From Robiginitomaculum sp. (lineage in GTDB: Bacteria; Pseudomonadota; Alphaproteobacteria; Caulobacterales; Maricaulaceae), in NCBI GenBank assembly GCA_021647805.1, contig JAKITZ010000118.1, positions 1 to 7,316 of the forward strand: a DNA stretch of 7,316 bases, read 5' to 3'. This document shows, one piece after another, positions 1 through 6,653 of the stretch. The stretch's first letter is position 1. Every line of letters begins with the position of its first letter. The position numbers and the translations under genes were made by a program. Below the pieces are notes generated by a model. The model searched no databases. It was not told the DNA's origin and was given only the letters and a program-made list of their open reading frames with translations.

Positions 1-2
1 CG

Positions 3-68
3 AAATATCCTGAAAACTATCCTGATACGTTGGTCTCAGAACAAGATAATCACGCTAAACCCCCGTAA
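3..68 (+). CDS. possible C-terminal tail of an upstream gene (partial)
   Basis: Frame 3 is open from the window edge and ends at TAA (66-68), giving a 21-residue tail (KYPENYPDTL... ending NHAKPP). The mix of Pro, Glu, Asp and Asn looks like an ordinary soluble C-terminus. Frame 1 is also open, to TAG at 97-99, but gives a less protein-like, Ile/Asn-rich reading. All three minus frames are stopped inside the first 60 bases. The piece is too short to name, and chance is a real alternative. Confidence 0.3.
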   Translation, partial: KYPENYPDTLVSEQDNHAKPP

Positions 69-76
69 TGTCGGGG
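61..76. other. small GC hairpin overlapping the upstream stop codon
   Basis: CCCCG (61-65) and CGGGG (72-76) pair around a 6-base loop that contains the TAA of the putative upstream tail. There is no U-tract after it, so it is not a standard intrinsic terminator. It may be a degraded palindrome of the kind seen at the other end of the window. Confidence 0.35.
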
Positions 77-154
77 ATATAAACGCAGCAGCTGATTAGT
101 TATTTGAAAAATGAAGGCGGCTGGCGGTGCTGTCAGACTAAAGCGAAGTGGTCT

Positions 155-405
155 CTAAAGGTTTGGGTTGTGCGCAATTCCTGCGACGAGTTGATTGTCT
201 GTCTTCATATAAAAGCGGACATTGTTCTGCAGAAGCTTGCAATATAATGCGCCACCCCCGTGACAAAATGCCCCAATCAGACGAGCGTGTTTAGCCCGGC
301 TAATTATGCTTTTCTGAACCTGTCTAATTTATCCGGTGACAGGCGATAAACACCATCAAATTCCGTAGCCTTACGGTAGTTCTCATCTCGCCAAGCTGTA
401 GAGTA
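155..405 (-). pseudogene. possible decayed coding remnant, frameshifted, no intact start
   Basis: Read on the minus strand, 405 to 304 gives 33 codons after an in-frame TAA (406-408) and ends at TAA (304-306). They read YSTAWRDENYRKATEFDGVY, then RLSPDKLDRFRKA, with a codon pattern and residue mix typical of real protein. A second minus frame, open from 328 to the TAG at 155-157, continues with protein-like text (ARLIGAFCHGGGALYCKLL, NNVRFYMKTDNQ). One indel in the A-run near 310 would join the two, as expected for a decaying gene whose 5' part was replaced by the operon starting at 456. I do not recognise the family. The open stretches (33 and 58 codons) are short enough that chance cannot be excluded, and a plus-strand frame (83-247) is also open by chance here. 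Confidence 0.3.
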
Positions 406-444
406 TTAAGGATAGAAGTCTGAAAATATAGCGATACGTATAAT

Positions 445-450
445 AGGGGG
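445..450 (+). promoter_or_regulatory. Shine-Dalgarno site that fixes the GTG start at 456
   Basis: AGGGGG lies 5 bases before GTG 456, and the sequence after that GTG is immediately a signal peptide. No ATG in this frame gives a better N-terminus, so the GTG start is preferred. A TATAAT (439-444) abuts the site, but as a -10 box it would put the transcript start after the Shine-Dalgarno. Confidence 0.7.
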
Positions 451-455
451 AAGCA

Positions 456-2357
456 GTGCATAATATATGGCGATATGTTTTTTTCTGTTTCTCCATATTG
501 CTGTTGGCTTTCCCAGCTTTTGCCAGCAACTCAAAAGCTCTAAAGCACTATAATAATAAAGACTATCAAGCCGCACTTGAAATAATACAACCCAATGCAG
601 AAAATGACGATGTTTGGGCGCAGTATATGCTCGGAATAATGCACCAAAATGGGCTCGGCGTAACAAAAAATTACTCAAAAGCGTCGCGTTGGTTTTTGAG
701 AGCTACCGTAATTAGGCAACCTGAAAAGGCCAAAGCAAGGGGAGCTCTTTCCTCCTACTATCACCTTGCCACTATTTATGAGAAAGGCGGTTATGGGGTC
801 GAGCGCGATTATGCCAAAGCAGCTAAATGGTATCTGGAGTTGGCTGATCAGCCCATTTGGGCGGATACGAGCAAACAAATCATCGATTTCCAAATATATG
901 CCATACGAAAGTTGGGATTTTTTTATGCTGATGGTGATGGCGTAAAACAGGATTACAAACAGGCTGTTAAATGGCTAAAGCGCGCCGCAGAGCGAGGGGA
1001 TGCCAATGCCCAAGGACGACTTGGACTACTCTATGCCGATGGCAAAGGAGTGCCCCTTAATCCGGCCGCAGCCAAAAAATGGATGCAATTATCGGCCAAT
1101 AGCGCAAATAATAAAGCAAAGGTCATAGTAACCAATGTTATTGCGGAACTGGATGTGGACGGGTTTTTGTATGCCCGGGCAAAATGGCGTGAAAAATTCC
1201 CAGCGCATATGAAACCCTTTGGTATCGTGCTTGGCAAGCGTTTTCCCGCAGAGTTGGATTACTCTTCTTACCAAGGCGATAACACTCTGCTTAATAATAT
1301 CTATGCCAAGGTCAAGCCGCAGCAAGAATTCCCCGGCAAAGCAGATCATACGCAGGCAGGGCAAAGATATTTCGTAGTGACCAGCAAAATTTCAGATACG
1401 GTCTATAAGGTTTTGGCCCGTATTGATTTTAATTCCAAAATCCAATGCCGCAAAGCGTTAACTGCCTATTTCAAAAACAACCTAGCCTCTGCCTCTGATC
1501 CGGTTGTTGTGGCAGATTGGAGTGGCGCTAATGGCTTTATCGCGGACTTTAATGTAGGGCTCCGCACAATAAACCCTGTTAATCCTCTAAGACTGCAAGA
1601 CGCGGATAATTTGACCGGTGTTCGGTTGATTCTAGAGTGTTCTGGCAAGAGTGGCAAAATTGTATTTATCCATTACCCGTCAGTGGAAAAACGGATTGTC
1701 GAAAGTATTGAGTTTAGCCCTTGGTGGAACAGTTTTTATGACAGTTCCGAAAACCCGGGAGAGCGACCCGATTATATGAACCCTTTTGGCATTGCGCTGG
1801 CTCAGCCATTGCCAATTGCACAAAGACAACCAGAAGGCGAAGATAATTATATTTCCAATATCTTCGATGTTAGTTCGCCCAATATGCATAAGTTATTTAG
1901 CAAATACACTGTGTATACGTCGCGTTTGACAAATTCAGTGATCCGCATTTGGGCAGAGGGGCGCTTTAACAGCAAGTCTCAGTGTAATCGGGCTTTAGTC
2001 GTAGCAGCCAAAGGGCTTGTAATGAAATATAGCACGCAGGATAGCATCAAAAAAACACTTAAGGATATAGAACCCACCGATATTCCGTGGAACCTTTCAA
2101 GGCTTACACTTACCCCTGATGATATCTATTTTGATGTTTTTGAGTCTGCTGAAAAAACCTCTATTTATACTCAAAAAAACGGCCAACCCGTGCCGGACAC
2201 TGCCAAAGCAAAGTATCTGGTCAACGTAAATTTAGGTTGCGGCTCTTCTTCTGACGGAAATTATTGGGAGGGCTTTGTGGAATACGCTCATCCGTTGAGC
2301 AGAGAAATAGCTGGAAAGGAGCTAAATGTTCTAAATTTATATGATCTTTTGTATTGA
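456..2357 (+). CDS. exported Sel1-repeat protein with duplicated two-cysteine C-terminal domain
   Basis: A 633-residue protein with a GTG start. Residues 1-23 are a signal peptide (hydrophobic VFFCFSILLLAFPAFA, cleavage after AFA). Residues about 50-215 hold four Sel1-like repeats with the usual A-x-x-x-L-G-x-x-Y-x-x-G-x-G-V-x-x-D/N-Y-x-x-A-x-x-W pattern (Y57-F80, Y102-W125, R151-W173, R188-W209). Sel1/TPR-type repeats form superhelical protein-binding surfaces, so an adaptor or assembly role in the periplasm is inferred. Residues 252-633 are not a family I know, but they contain two copies of one domain (about 252-410 and 441-613). Shared landmarks are M-x-PFGI, D-N-x(3-4)-NI, V-x-TS, FNSK-x-QC and a later cysteine. 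The mature protein has exactly four cysteines (331, 395, 510, 595), one pair per copy, which suggests disulfides. It is the first gene of a three-gene unit, 22 bp before the TPR gene. Sel1 and export calls are firm; the function is unknown. Confidence 0.94.
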   Translation: MHNIWRYVFFCFSILLLAFPAFASNSKALKHYNNKDYQAALEIIQPNAENDDVWAQYMLGIMHQNGLGVTKNYSKASRWFLRATVIRQPEKAKARGALSSYYHLATIYEKGGYGVERDYAKAAKWYLELADQPIWADTSKQIIDFQIYAIRKLGFFYADGDGVKQDYKQAVKWLKRAAERGDANAQGRLGLLYADGKGVPLNPAAAKKWMQLSANSANNKAKVIVTNVIAELDVDGFLYARAKWREKFPAHMKPFGIVLGKRFPAELDYSSYQGDNTLLNNIYAKVKPQQEFPGKADHTQAGQRYFVVTSKISDTVYKVLARIDFNSKIQCRKALTAYFKNNLASASDPVVVADWSGANGFIADFNVGLRTINPVNPLRLQDADNLTGVRLILECSGKSGKIVFIHYPSVEKRIVESIEFSPWWNSFYDSSENPGERPDYMNPFGIALAQPLPIAQRQPEGEDNYISNIFDVSSPNMHKLFSKYTVYTSRLTNSVIRIWAEGRFNSKSQCNRALVVAAKGLVMKYSTQDSIKKTLKDIEPTDIPWNLSRLTLTPDDIYFDVFESAEKTSIYTQKNGQPVPDTAKAKYLVNVNLGCGSSSDGNYWEGFVEYAHPLSREIAGKELNVLNLYDLLY

Positions 2358-2369
2358 AGCGAATGAGAC

Positions 2370-2376
2370 AGGTAGG
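2370..2376 (+). promoter_or_regulatory. ribosome binding region deciding the start at 2380
   Basis: AGGTAGG lies just upstream of ATG 2380; its first AGG sits 7 bases from the start. This supports 2380 over the in-frame ATG at 2341, which overlaps the preceding gene, has no comparable site, and would put 13 residues in front of the signal peptide. Confidence 0.65.
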
Positions 2377-2379
2377 AAA

Positions 2380-3219
2380 ATGATTAAACCATTACATAAA
2401 TACCTTTTTTTAATGTTGTTTGCGGCTGTCATATTCAGCACCGCGCCTATAGATGTTGCCGCGCAATCGCCGGATGATACGAAAACTCAAGACGATGCTC
2501 CCTGGACGTTAAAAATGTTTTTTGCTCGGGAAGACGCAAACTTTGAATTTCTAAGCCAAGAAACGCAAATACTGGCTGAGCTTGAGCAAAAAAACACCAA
2601 AGCCAGACGCGATCTATTGGCCTGGTTGCGCCATGATCATGCTATCGTCCTTGCCAACTATTATAAAACATTAAAAGGTGAGGACTACCTCGAACAAGCG
2701 CTTAACTATTCGCAATCAGCAACCGAGATTGCACCGCAAACTGTCCAGTTCTGGAAAACATTCGGGCTGATCAATCTGACGGCCAAAATGGGCATGATAT
2801 CCGACATACAGGCAGAAGGGTCGTTCCGCCGGGTTTTGGAATTGGATTCCAAAGACACCGAGGCTCGGCTTATGTTGGTTGGTATTCTGCTTAAAAACAA
2901 AGAGTACAAAGAAGCAGCAGAGCATTACGCCATATTATTTAAACAAAACCCCGAAGTCATCATTGCATCTGATTTGCACAAGATGAATTTGACCTTTATT
3001 TCTGCTGATGTGGCCGGATGGGGTATTGAAATATATGACGCTTATTTGAAGAAATACCCGGGGAACGGCAAAGTTCTGATCGCCAAAAGCATATTGCTCA
3101 AAGCCGACGGTTATGATGCGCAGGCATTGAGGCTATTGGGCGAGGCACTTTCTTCTAACAATAGTACGCAGCAAATTAAAACCACAGCCAGAAACCTGCT
3201 CGCCCATTGGAAGGGCTAA
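2380..3219 (+). CDS. exported TPR-like helical repeat protein
   Basis: A 279-residue protein. Residues 1-28 are a signal peptide (basic MIKPLHK, hydrophobic YLFLMLFAAVIFSTA, cleavage after VAA). There is no lipobox cysteine, and no cysteine at all, so it is a soluble periplasmic protein rather than a lipoprotein. Residues about 80-275 form TPR-like helical pairs. The clearest are around 103-130 (LEQALNYSQSATEIAPQ then WKTFGLI), 148-185 (FRRVLELDSKDTEARLML then KNKEYKEAAEHY) and 215-256 (IEIYDAYLKKYPGNGKVLIAKSIL). TPR superhelices bind peptides or partner proteins, so a partner-binding role for one of its operon neighbours is inferred. It lies 22 bp after the Sel1 gene and 3 bp before the large third gene; the tail of this gene carries the third gene's Shine-Dalgarno, so translation of the two is probably coupled. 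I know of no specific named family. Confidence 0.92.
   Translation: MIKPLHKYLFLMLFAAVIFSTAPIDVAAQSPDDTKTQDDAPWTLKMFFAREDANFEFLSQETQILAELEQKNTKARRDLLAWLRHDHAIVLANYYKTLKGEDYLEQALNYSQSATEIAPQTVQFWKTFGLINLTAKMGMISDIQAEGSFRRVLELDSKDTEARLMLVGILLKNKEYKEAAEHYAILFKQNPEVIIASDLHKMNLTFISADVAGWGIEIYDAYLKKYPGNGKVLIAKSILLKADGYDAQALRLLGEALSSNNSTQQIKTTARNLLAHWKG
3209..3215 (+). promoter_or_regulatory. Shine-Dalgarno of the third gene, inside the end of the TPR gene
   Basis: GGAAGGG lies 7 bases before ATG 3223 and overlaps the last codons of the TPR gene. This gives a strong, well-spaced start and points to translational coupling. Confidence 0.75.
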
Positions 3220-3222
3220 ACA

Positions 3223-6200
3223 ATGAAAACTCACCTAACCACCGCAATCACGATCAGTGTGCTTTTGGGTCTTTTCACGGCCCTGCCAGCTTTGAGCCAA
3301 GACGCAGAAAAACGGCAGATAGATAAGCAAACATACCAAAACTTTATGATGGTTTCAGGCAAACGCATTGACCCGGCGCTGGAGAAAGCGGTTAAAGATT
3401 ATAAAAACAACTTTGCTACCAAGGAAGCCGCTTATGTTGCCGACCAAGAAAAAACCATGCAGGTGCTCAGAGATAATCCAAATTTTACTAAAGAGCAAAA
3501 AGCTTCAAAGCTGGCTGAAGTGCAAGAATTATATCGAAAAAGAAGTTGGGAGCTGGTGCATAAGTATCGCGAGCCGATAAATGTACGTCTTATGGAGTTG
3601 GCTAACCAAGGGCTTTCCGATTACGAAAAAGTAGCAACTGGCATGGGAAAGGGAGTGTACCTAAGAAAAACGATTGCTGAAAATGGGCAGACGAAAATAA
3701 TTCAGGTAAGAAACCCCGCACATTCAGGTGCCTTAAGCGATACTGACACTCAGGCTGGGCCCAAAGGCATCGGTTATGTAGCCAATATTGTCGAAGCCCA
3801 TGGTATTAAGGTGACAAGGGATGGAAATACGGTGGACATGCCTGAAATTAACCACACCATAAACCGTCATGCACATAGCCCTGAAGGTGATGCTAATAGT
3901 AACGAGTTGCAAAAGCGACGTGATGCTGCCGCCCGCGATAATGAACGGTTTCTTGCTGGTAGTAGCGCGACGCAGGCACAACTTTACGCCGATGCTCGTA
4001 ATAAGGAGCGGTTTCTTTTTGTTGGCATTGATGAAGAGAACAAGTCTCTATCCGGAATGCGTGAGGCGGTTGAAAAACGTGATCACATGAAAAAAGCAGC
4101 AGACGGTATCAATTTAGGCAATCAAAAACCGGAATTATTATTACAGCAAAAAAACCGGGATGAATTCCAAGGATTTGGAAAAAGCACCAACAAAATGATG
4201 TCGAATATATCCGACACAGAACTTAAAGCTTTCATGCAGAAGAACAAGTTATCCGGCACACCTGAAGCTTACAGGCAAACTTTGGAAGCGGTACACAATA
4301 GAAATTGGGAAAATGTTGATGTTGATACCAAGAATGTTGATGCTTGGTTCAAGACATCAAGGGATATACAGGCATTATCCTTGCAAAAAACCGACAAGAA
4401 GGCCGCCCTTGATGTTATCCGCAATGATGCTGACCTGAAACAGCTTTCAGATAAATTGAATAATGACAATCTATCGGAAACTGAAAAACAGCAAATCACC
4501 AGACAGTATTTCAAGAAAAAATCCGATCTGATCGATGCCAAAGAACGATTGAAACAAACCCAAGGGTTTCTTGACGAAAAGCTCGAAAAAAATAGTTCAG
4601 GCTCGTCAAACCTGAAAAAACCGGCAATTTTCAGTGATATTCCAAGCAAATCCGAGACAAGAAAAAAACTCAACGCCCTTGCTGATAGCAATTATAAGAA
4701 AGTCGGCAAAGGCATGGGTTATTATGCCAAAGCAAATAAAGCCCAGCAAATTGCAAACCTCATGCAACAAGGTGACCTTAAGCAAATGGCCCAATATGCC
4801 TACGCAGAAGCCAAAGACGAAATTAGCGACCGCTTTAAGGACAAGCTGGTTCCCGGTTACGGCAATATGAAAATGGCCTTTGATGTTGGTTGGGGAACTG
4901 GCCGTTTAATCGGTAAAAATGTCCGCCTTGGCTCCGGCGGCCCGACGGTCGACGAAGTCACGCAAAAGCAAATGTTTAACATATATGATGCCATAAGCGG
5001 CAACCGGCAGCTAAAATGGGATCAAGAAAGAGAAACCGCCTATAAAAATTATTTCTTCGAGCAAATGGCTGAAAATCCCGGGGCGGTGCCTGCTGGTATG
5101 ACACCTTCACAAGCATATGCATTGGCCAAGGAAAAATCCATGACGGGGGAGAATTTCTTTATGGCGGTGGACAGTATTCTGGACGAGGGTGATGCGGCCA
5201 GACGCAAAGCCAAATCTGATGCTATTGACGCAAGAAATGAAAAAATTATCAGGGATTCAGTAATTAGTAGTTTGGAAGGTGAGGCGCTTGACCTTGGCTT
5301 AAGCCCTTATGATCTATCGGGCAAAACCATTCCAGAATTAAAGTCCATGATCAATGCACGAAAAGCCGAGATCGCCAAATTGGAAAGGGAAGAAAGAGCT
5401 TGGGAGCAGGCCCGCAAGCTTGATACGCAACAAGCCTATATTGATTATGCAACCAAATTTGTTGATGGGGCGAATTTTGATCTGGCCTGGAAACTGGCCA
5501 ATGAGCGCGGCAATGAAATTATGGACCGGGCTATTGCGCAGGCAGAAGCGAGATTGCAGGCCGACAAAAAAGCACTGCAACAATATAATTTTGATGAAGA
5601 GGAAAATACCAATTCGGTAAATGCGTTTCGCCAAAAAATGGCCCAAGCGAAAGACAAGCAGGATAATCAGGCCACAACCAGCACTTATGCCGGCACAGAA
5701 GATATTTTCGACCAGGGAATTGCCGCCCAAAAGAAATATGACGACACTGTGGCCTATATTGCAAAAACCAAACGCGAAACCGCAGAAATATGGCGCAAAA
5801 TCAACGCAGACAAGGCGCGAAGGGCAAAGAAAAAGGCCAAGAGAAAACAGTTTTGGGGTGACTTAATTGGTGCCGTTGGCCAAGCCACCCGGGAATACGC
5901 AGAGCAACAACAAAATACAAACCAATCAAGTTTAGGCTCGTCTTCTTCATACGGACAGGAGGCATATGAGGAGGTGTATGAGGAGGACGATAGCCCAAAC
6001 TTCAACTCCATTGAGCTAAGCTCTGGAAGCAATACTTCGTCTGGAAATTCAAGTAGCAATTCCTCTGGTAAGAAGGAGACTAAATATTATATGCTATGCA
6101 AGCCTGCAACCACGAATAGATGGGATGTTTACAATACTCAGGCATCTTCAACATGGGATGCACACGCCAAAGTAGCTGAACGACTAAAAACACGGTGCTC

Positions 6201-6279
6201 TGATATAGTTACCGGTTCTGGCGCTTATGAACAATCAATCAAAAAGGCTATTGCGCTTAATAAGCGGGATGGACAATAA
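3223..6279 (+). CDS. large exported helical/coiled-coil protein with C-terminal two-cysteine domain
   Basis: A 1018-residue protein I cannot assign to a named family. Residues 1-25 are a signal peptide (ITISVLLGLFTALPALS). Most of 30-900 is charged, Lys/Glu/Gln/Ala-rich and helical, with coiled-coil-like stretches near 395-455, 655-685 and 700-790. A less helical section at 155-220 is rich in Gly, Thr and His (H167, H193, H211, H216, H218). A Gly-rich patch at 545-573 carries GWGTG. Residues 727-758 (W727, A730, T735, A738-Y739, Y742, G749, A755) resemble a single copy of the W-x-x-A...AY-x-x-Y...P-x-G...A helical repeat often found in caspase-like bacterial proteins. A strongly basic patch (863-875) is followed by a hydrophobic turn (FWGDLIGAVG), a Ser/Asn/acidic linker (895-949) and a compact end (953-1018) holding the only two cysteines, C959 and C992. 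Last gene of the exported unit; no clear terminator follows it. Export is confident; a structural or surface role is inference. Confidence 0.93.
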   Translation: MKTHLTTAITISVLLGLFTALPALSQDAEKRQIDKQTYQNFMMVSGKRIDPALEKAVKDYKNNFATKEAAYVADQEKTMQVLRDNPNFTKEQKASKLAEVQELYRKRSWELVHKYREPINVRLMELANQGLSDYEKVATGMGKGVYLRKTIAENGQTKIIQVRNPAHSGALSDTDTQAGPKGIGYVANIVEAHGIKVTRDGNTVDMPEINHTINRHAHSPEGDANSNELQKRRDAAARDNERFLAGSSATQAQLYADARNKERFLFVGIDEENKSLSGMREAVEKRDHMKKAADGINLGNQKPELLLQQKNRDEFQGFGKSTNKMMSNISDTELKAFMQKNKLSGTPEAYRQTLEAVHNRNWENVDVDTKNVDAWFKTSRDIQALSLQKTDKKAALDVIRNDADLKQLSDKLNNDNLSETEKQQITRQYFKKKSDLIDAKERLKQTQGFLDEKLEKNSSGSSNLKKPAIFSDIPSKSETRKKLNALADSNYKKVGKGMGYYAKANKAQQIANLMQQGDLKQMAQYAYAEAKDEISDRFKDKLVPGYGNMKMAFDVGWGTGRLIGKNVRLGSGGPTVDEVTQKQMFNIYDAISGNRQLKWDQERETAYKNYFFEQMAENPGAVPAGMTPSQAYALAKEKSMTGENFFMAVDSILDEGDAARRKAKSDAIDARNEKIIRDSVISSLEGEALDLGLSPYDLSGKTIPELKSMINARKAEIAKLEREERAWEQARKLDTQQAYIDYATKFVDGANFDLAWKLANERGNEIMDRAIAQAEARLQADKKALQQYNFDEEENTNSVNAFRQKMAQAKDKQDNQATTSTYAGTEDIFDQGIAAQKKYDDTVAYIAKTKRETAEIWRKINADKARRAKKKAKRKQFWGDLIGAVGQATREYAEQQQNTNQSSLGSSSSYGQEAYEEVYEEDDSPNFNSIELSSGSNTSSGNSSSNSSGKKETKYYMLCKPATTNRWDVYNTQASSTWDAHAKVAERLKTRCSDIVTGSGAYEQSIKKAIALNKRDGQ
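5957..5986 (+). repeat. three AGGAGG sites at exact 12-base spacing within the coding region
   Basis: AGGAGG occurs at 5957-5962, 5969-5974 and 5981-5986, as tandem 12-mers (AGGAGGCATATG, AGGAGGTGTATG, AGGAGGACGATA). In frame they encode the acidic-Tyr stretch EAYEEVYEED in the linker before the last domain. Each is a perfect match to the anti-Shine-Dalgarno core. Confidence 0.8.
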
Positions 6280-6340
6280 GCGAGAATTACGGTGACGGTT
6301 TACTAAATTCTGTATTATGACGGGGTATATTTAAACAAGT

Positions 6341-6390
6341 GATTAACTTGACCATTTTGCCTATTTTGATTAAGTTAATTACCAAAGAGG
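6341..6390 (+). promoter_or_regulatory. probable promoter/operator and ribosome binding site of the toxin-antitoxin operon
   Basis: ATTAACTT (6342-6349) and AAGTTAAT (6372-6379) are a perfect 8-bp inverted repeat with 22 bases between. TTGACC (6348-6353) overlaps the left arm as a good -35 box; 17 bases later lies TAAGTT (6371-6376), a weak -10 inside the right arm. AGAGG (6386-6390) is 7 bases before ATG 6398. Phd/YefM antitoxins typically repress their own operon through such palindromes, so this is the likely operator. The motif is seen directly; binding is inferred. Confidence 0.5.
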
Positions 6391-6397
6391 TCATGTC

Positions 6398-6652
6398 ATG
6401 AAAACATATAGTTCAACAGACGCAAAACGGGAATTTGGCGATATATTATTAAGGTCGCAACGTGCGCCCATAAGCGTAACTCGTAACGGCAAACCCGTTG
6501 CAGTTATTGTATCCGAAACGGAATTTCAGGAAATGAAATTGCAAGCCCTTCGCGCCGCCTTGATAGAAGGTGAGCAAAGTGGCGATGCAGGTGTTTTGGA
6601 TATGGTAGCTTTGAGGGCTAGGGCAAAACAGCAGGCTGGCTTGGTCGGTTGA
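6398..6652 (+). CDS. Phd/YefM-type antitoxin with ParD-like C-terminus
   Basis: An 84-residue antitoxin. Residues 1-47 match the Phd/YefM fold: MKTYSSTDAKREFGDILLRS, then P24-I25-S26-V27-T28, the NGKPVAVIVS signature (30-39) and F43. This part dimerises and binds the operator DNA. Residues 48-80 (LRAALIEGEQSGDAGVLDM, then RAKQQ) look like the tail common in ParD-type antitoxins that wraps ParE toxins, with the L-R-x-A-x-x-E-G-x-x-SG pattern. Length is normal for the family. An upstream ATG at 6393 is out of frame and meets a stop at once. It is followed after one base by the toxin gene, the usual antitoxin-first order. Expected role: neutralise the toxin by direct binding and autorepress the operon. 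An exact family name beyond Phd/YefM is not certain. Confidence 0.94.
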   Translation: MKTYSSTDAKREFGDILLRSQRAPISVTRNGKPVAVIVSETEFQEMKLQALRAALIEGEQSGDAGVLDMVALRARAKQQAGLVG

Positions 6653-6653
6653 A

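Larger units (their letters stand above)
69..455. other. gene-poor leader region upstream of the operon
   Basis: Apart from the possible minus-strand remnant, this stretch shows no intact gene, tRNA or CRISPR-like repeat. It contains a perfect 10-base palindrome TTCTGCAGAA (225-234), an isolated TATAAT (243-248) with no good -35 box, and a 5-bp hairpin CCGTA/TACGG (363-376). The operon promoter must lie here or further upstream, but I cannot place it with confidence. Confidence 0.5.

Noticed and set aside
83..247. Plus-strand open frame of about 54 codons
   Set aside because: No ATG or GTG with a ribosome site, Trp/Cys-rich unlikely composition, and it overlaps the more protein-like minus-strand reading.
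243..248. Perfect TATAAT in the leader region
   Set aside because: The nearest TTG-type -35 (TTGTTC, 223-228) is only 14 bases away and no extended -10 is present, so this is too weak to call as a promoter.
439..444. Perfect TATAAT just before the first gene
   Set aside because: It abuts the Shine-Dalgarno (445-450), so transcription would begin after the ribosome site, and there is no -35 box at 16-18 bases. It is probably not the operon promoter.
2341..2379. Upstream ATG start for the TPR gene
   Set aside because: It overlaps the Sel1 gene by 17 bases, lacks a ribosome site, and adds 13 residues ahead of a normal signal peptide; ATG 2380 is better.
4269..4691. 140-codon open frame on the minus strand inside the third gene
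   Set aside because: It is antisense to a gene with clear export signal and regular helical composition; the Ser/Phe/Leu/Cys-rich product is typical of the reverse complement of Lys/Glu-rich coding sequence.
5338..5764. Overlapping minus-strand open frames
   Set aside because: Shadows of Glu/Ala/Lys-rich coding sequence; hydrophobic, Cys-rich readings with no credible start or motif.
5966..6019. 17-codon frame starting at ATG 5966 after AGGAGG
   Set aside because: A good ribosome-site match, but spacing is only 3 bases and the product is tiny and Arg-rich; it is explained by the 12-base repeat.
6091..6279. Internal in-frame ATG that could make the terminal two-cysteine domain alone
   Set aside because: The only AAGGAG upstream is about 12 bases away, spacing is poor, and a separate product would lack a signal peptide although the cysteines suit export.
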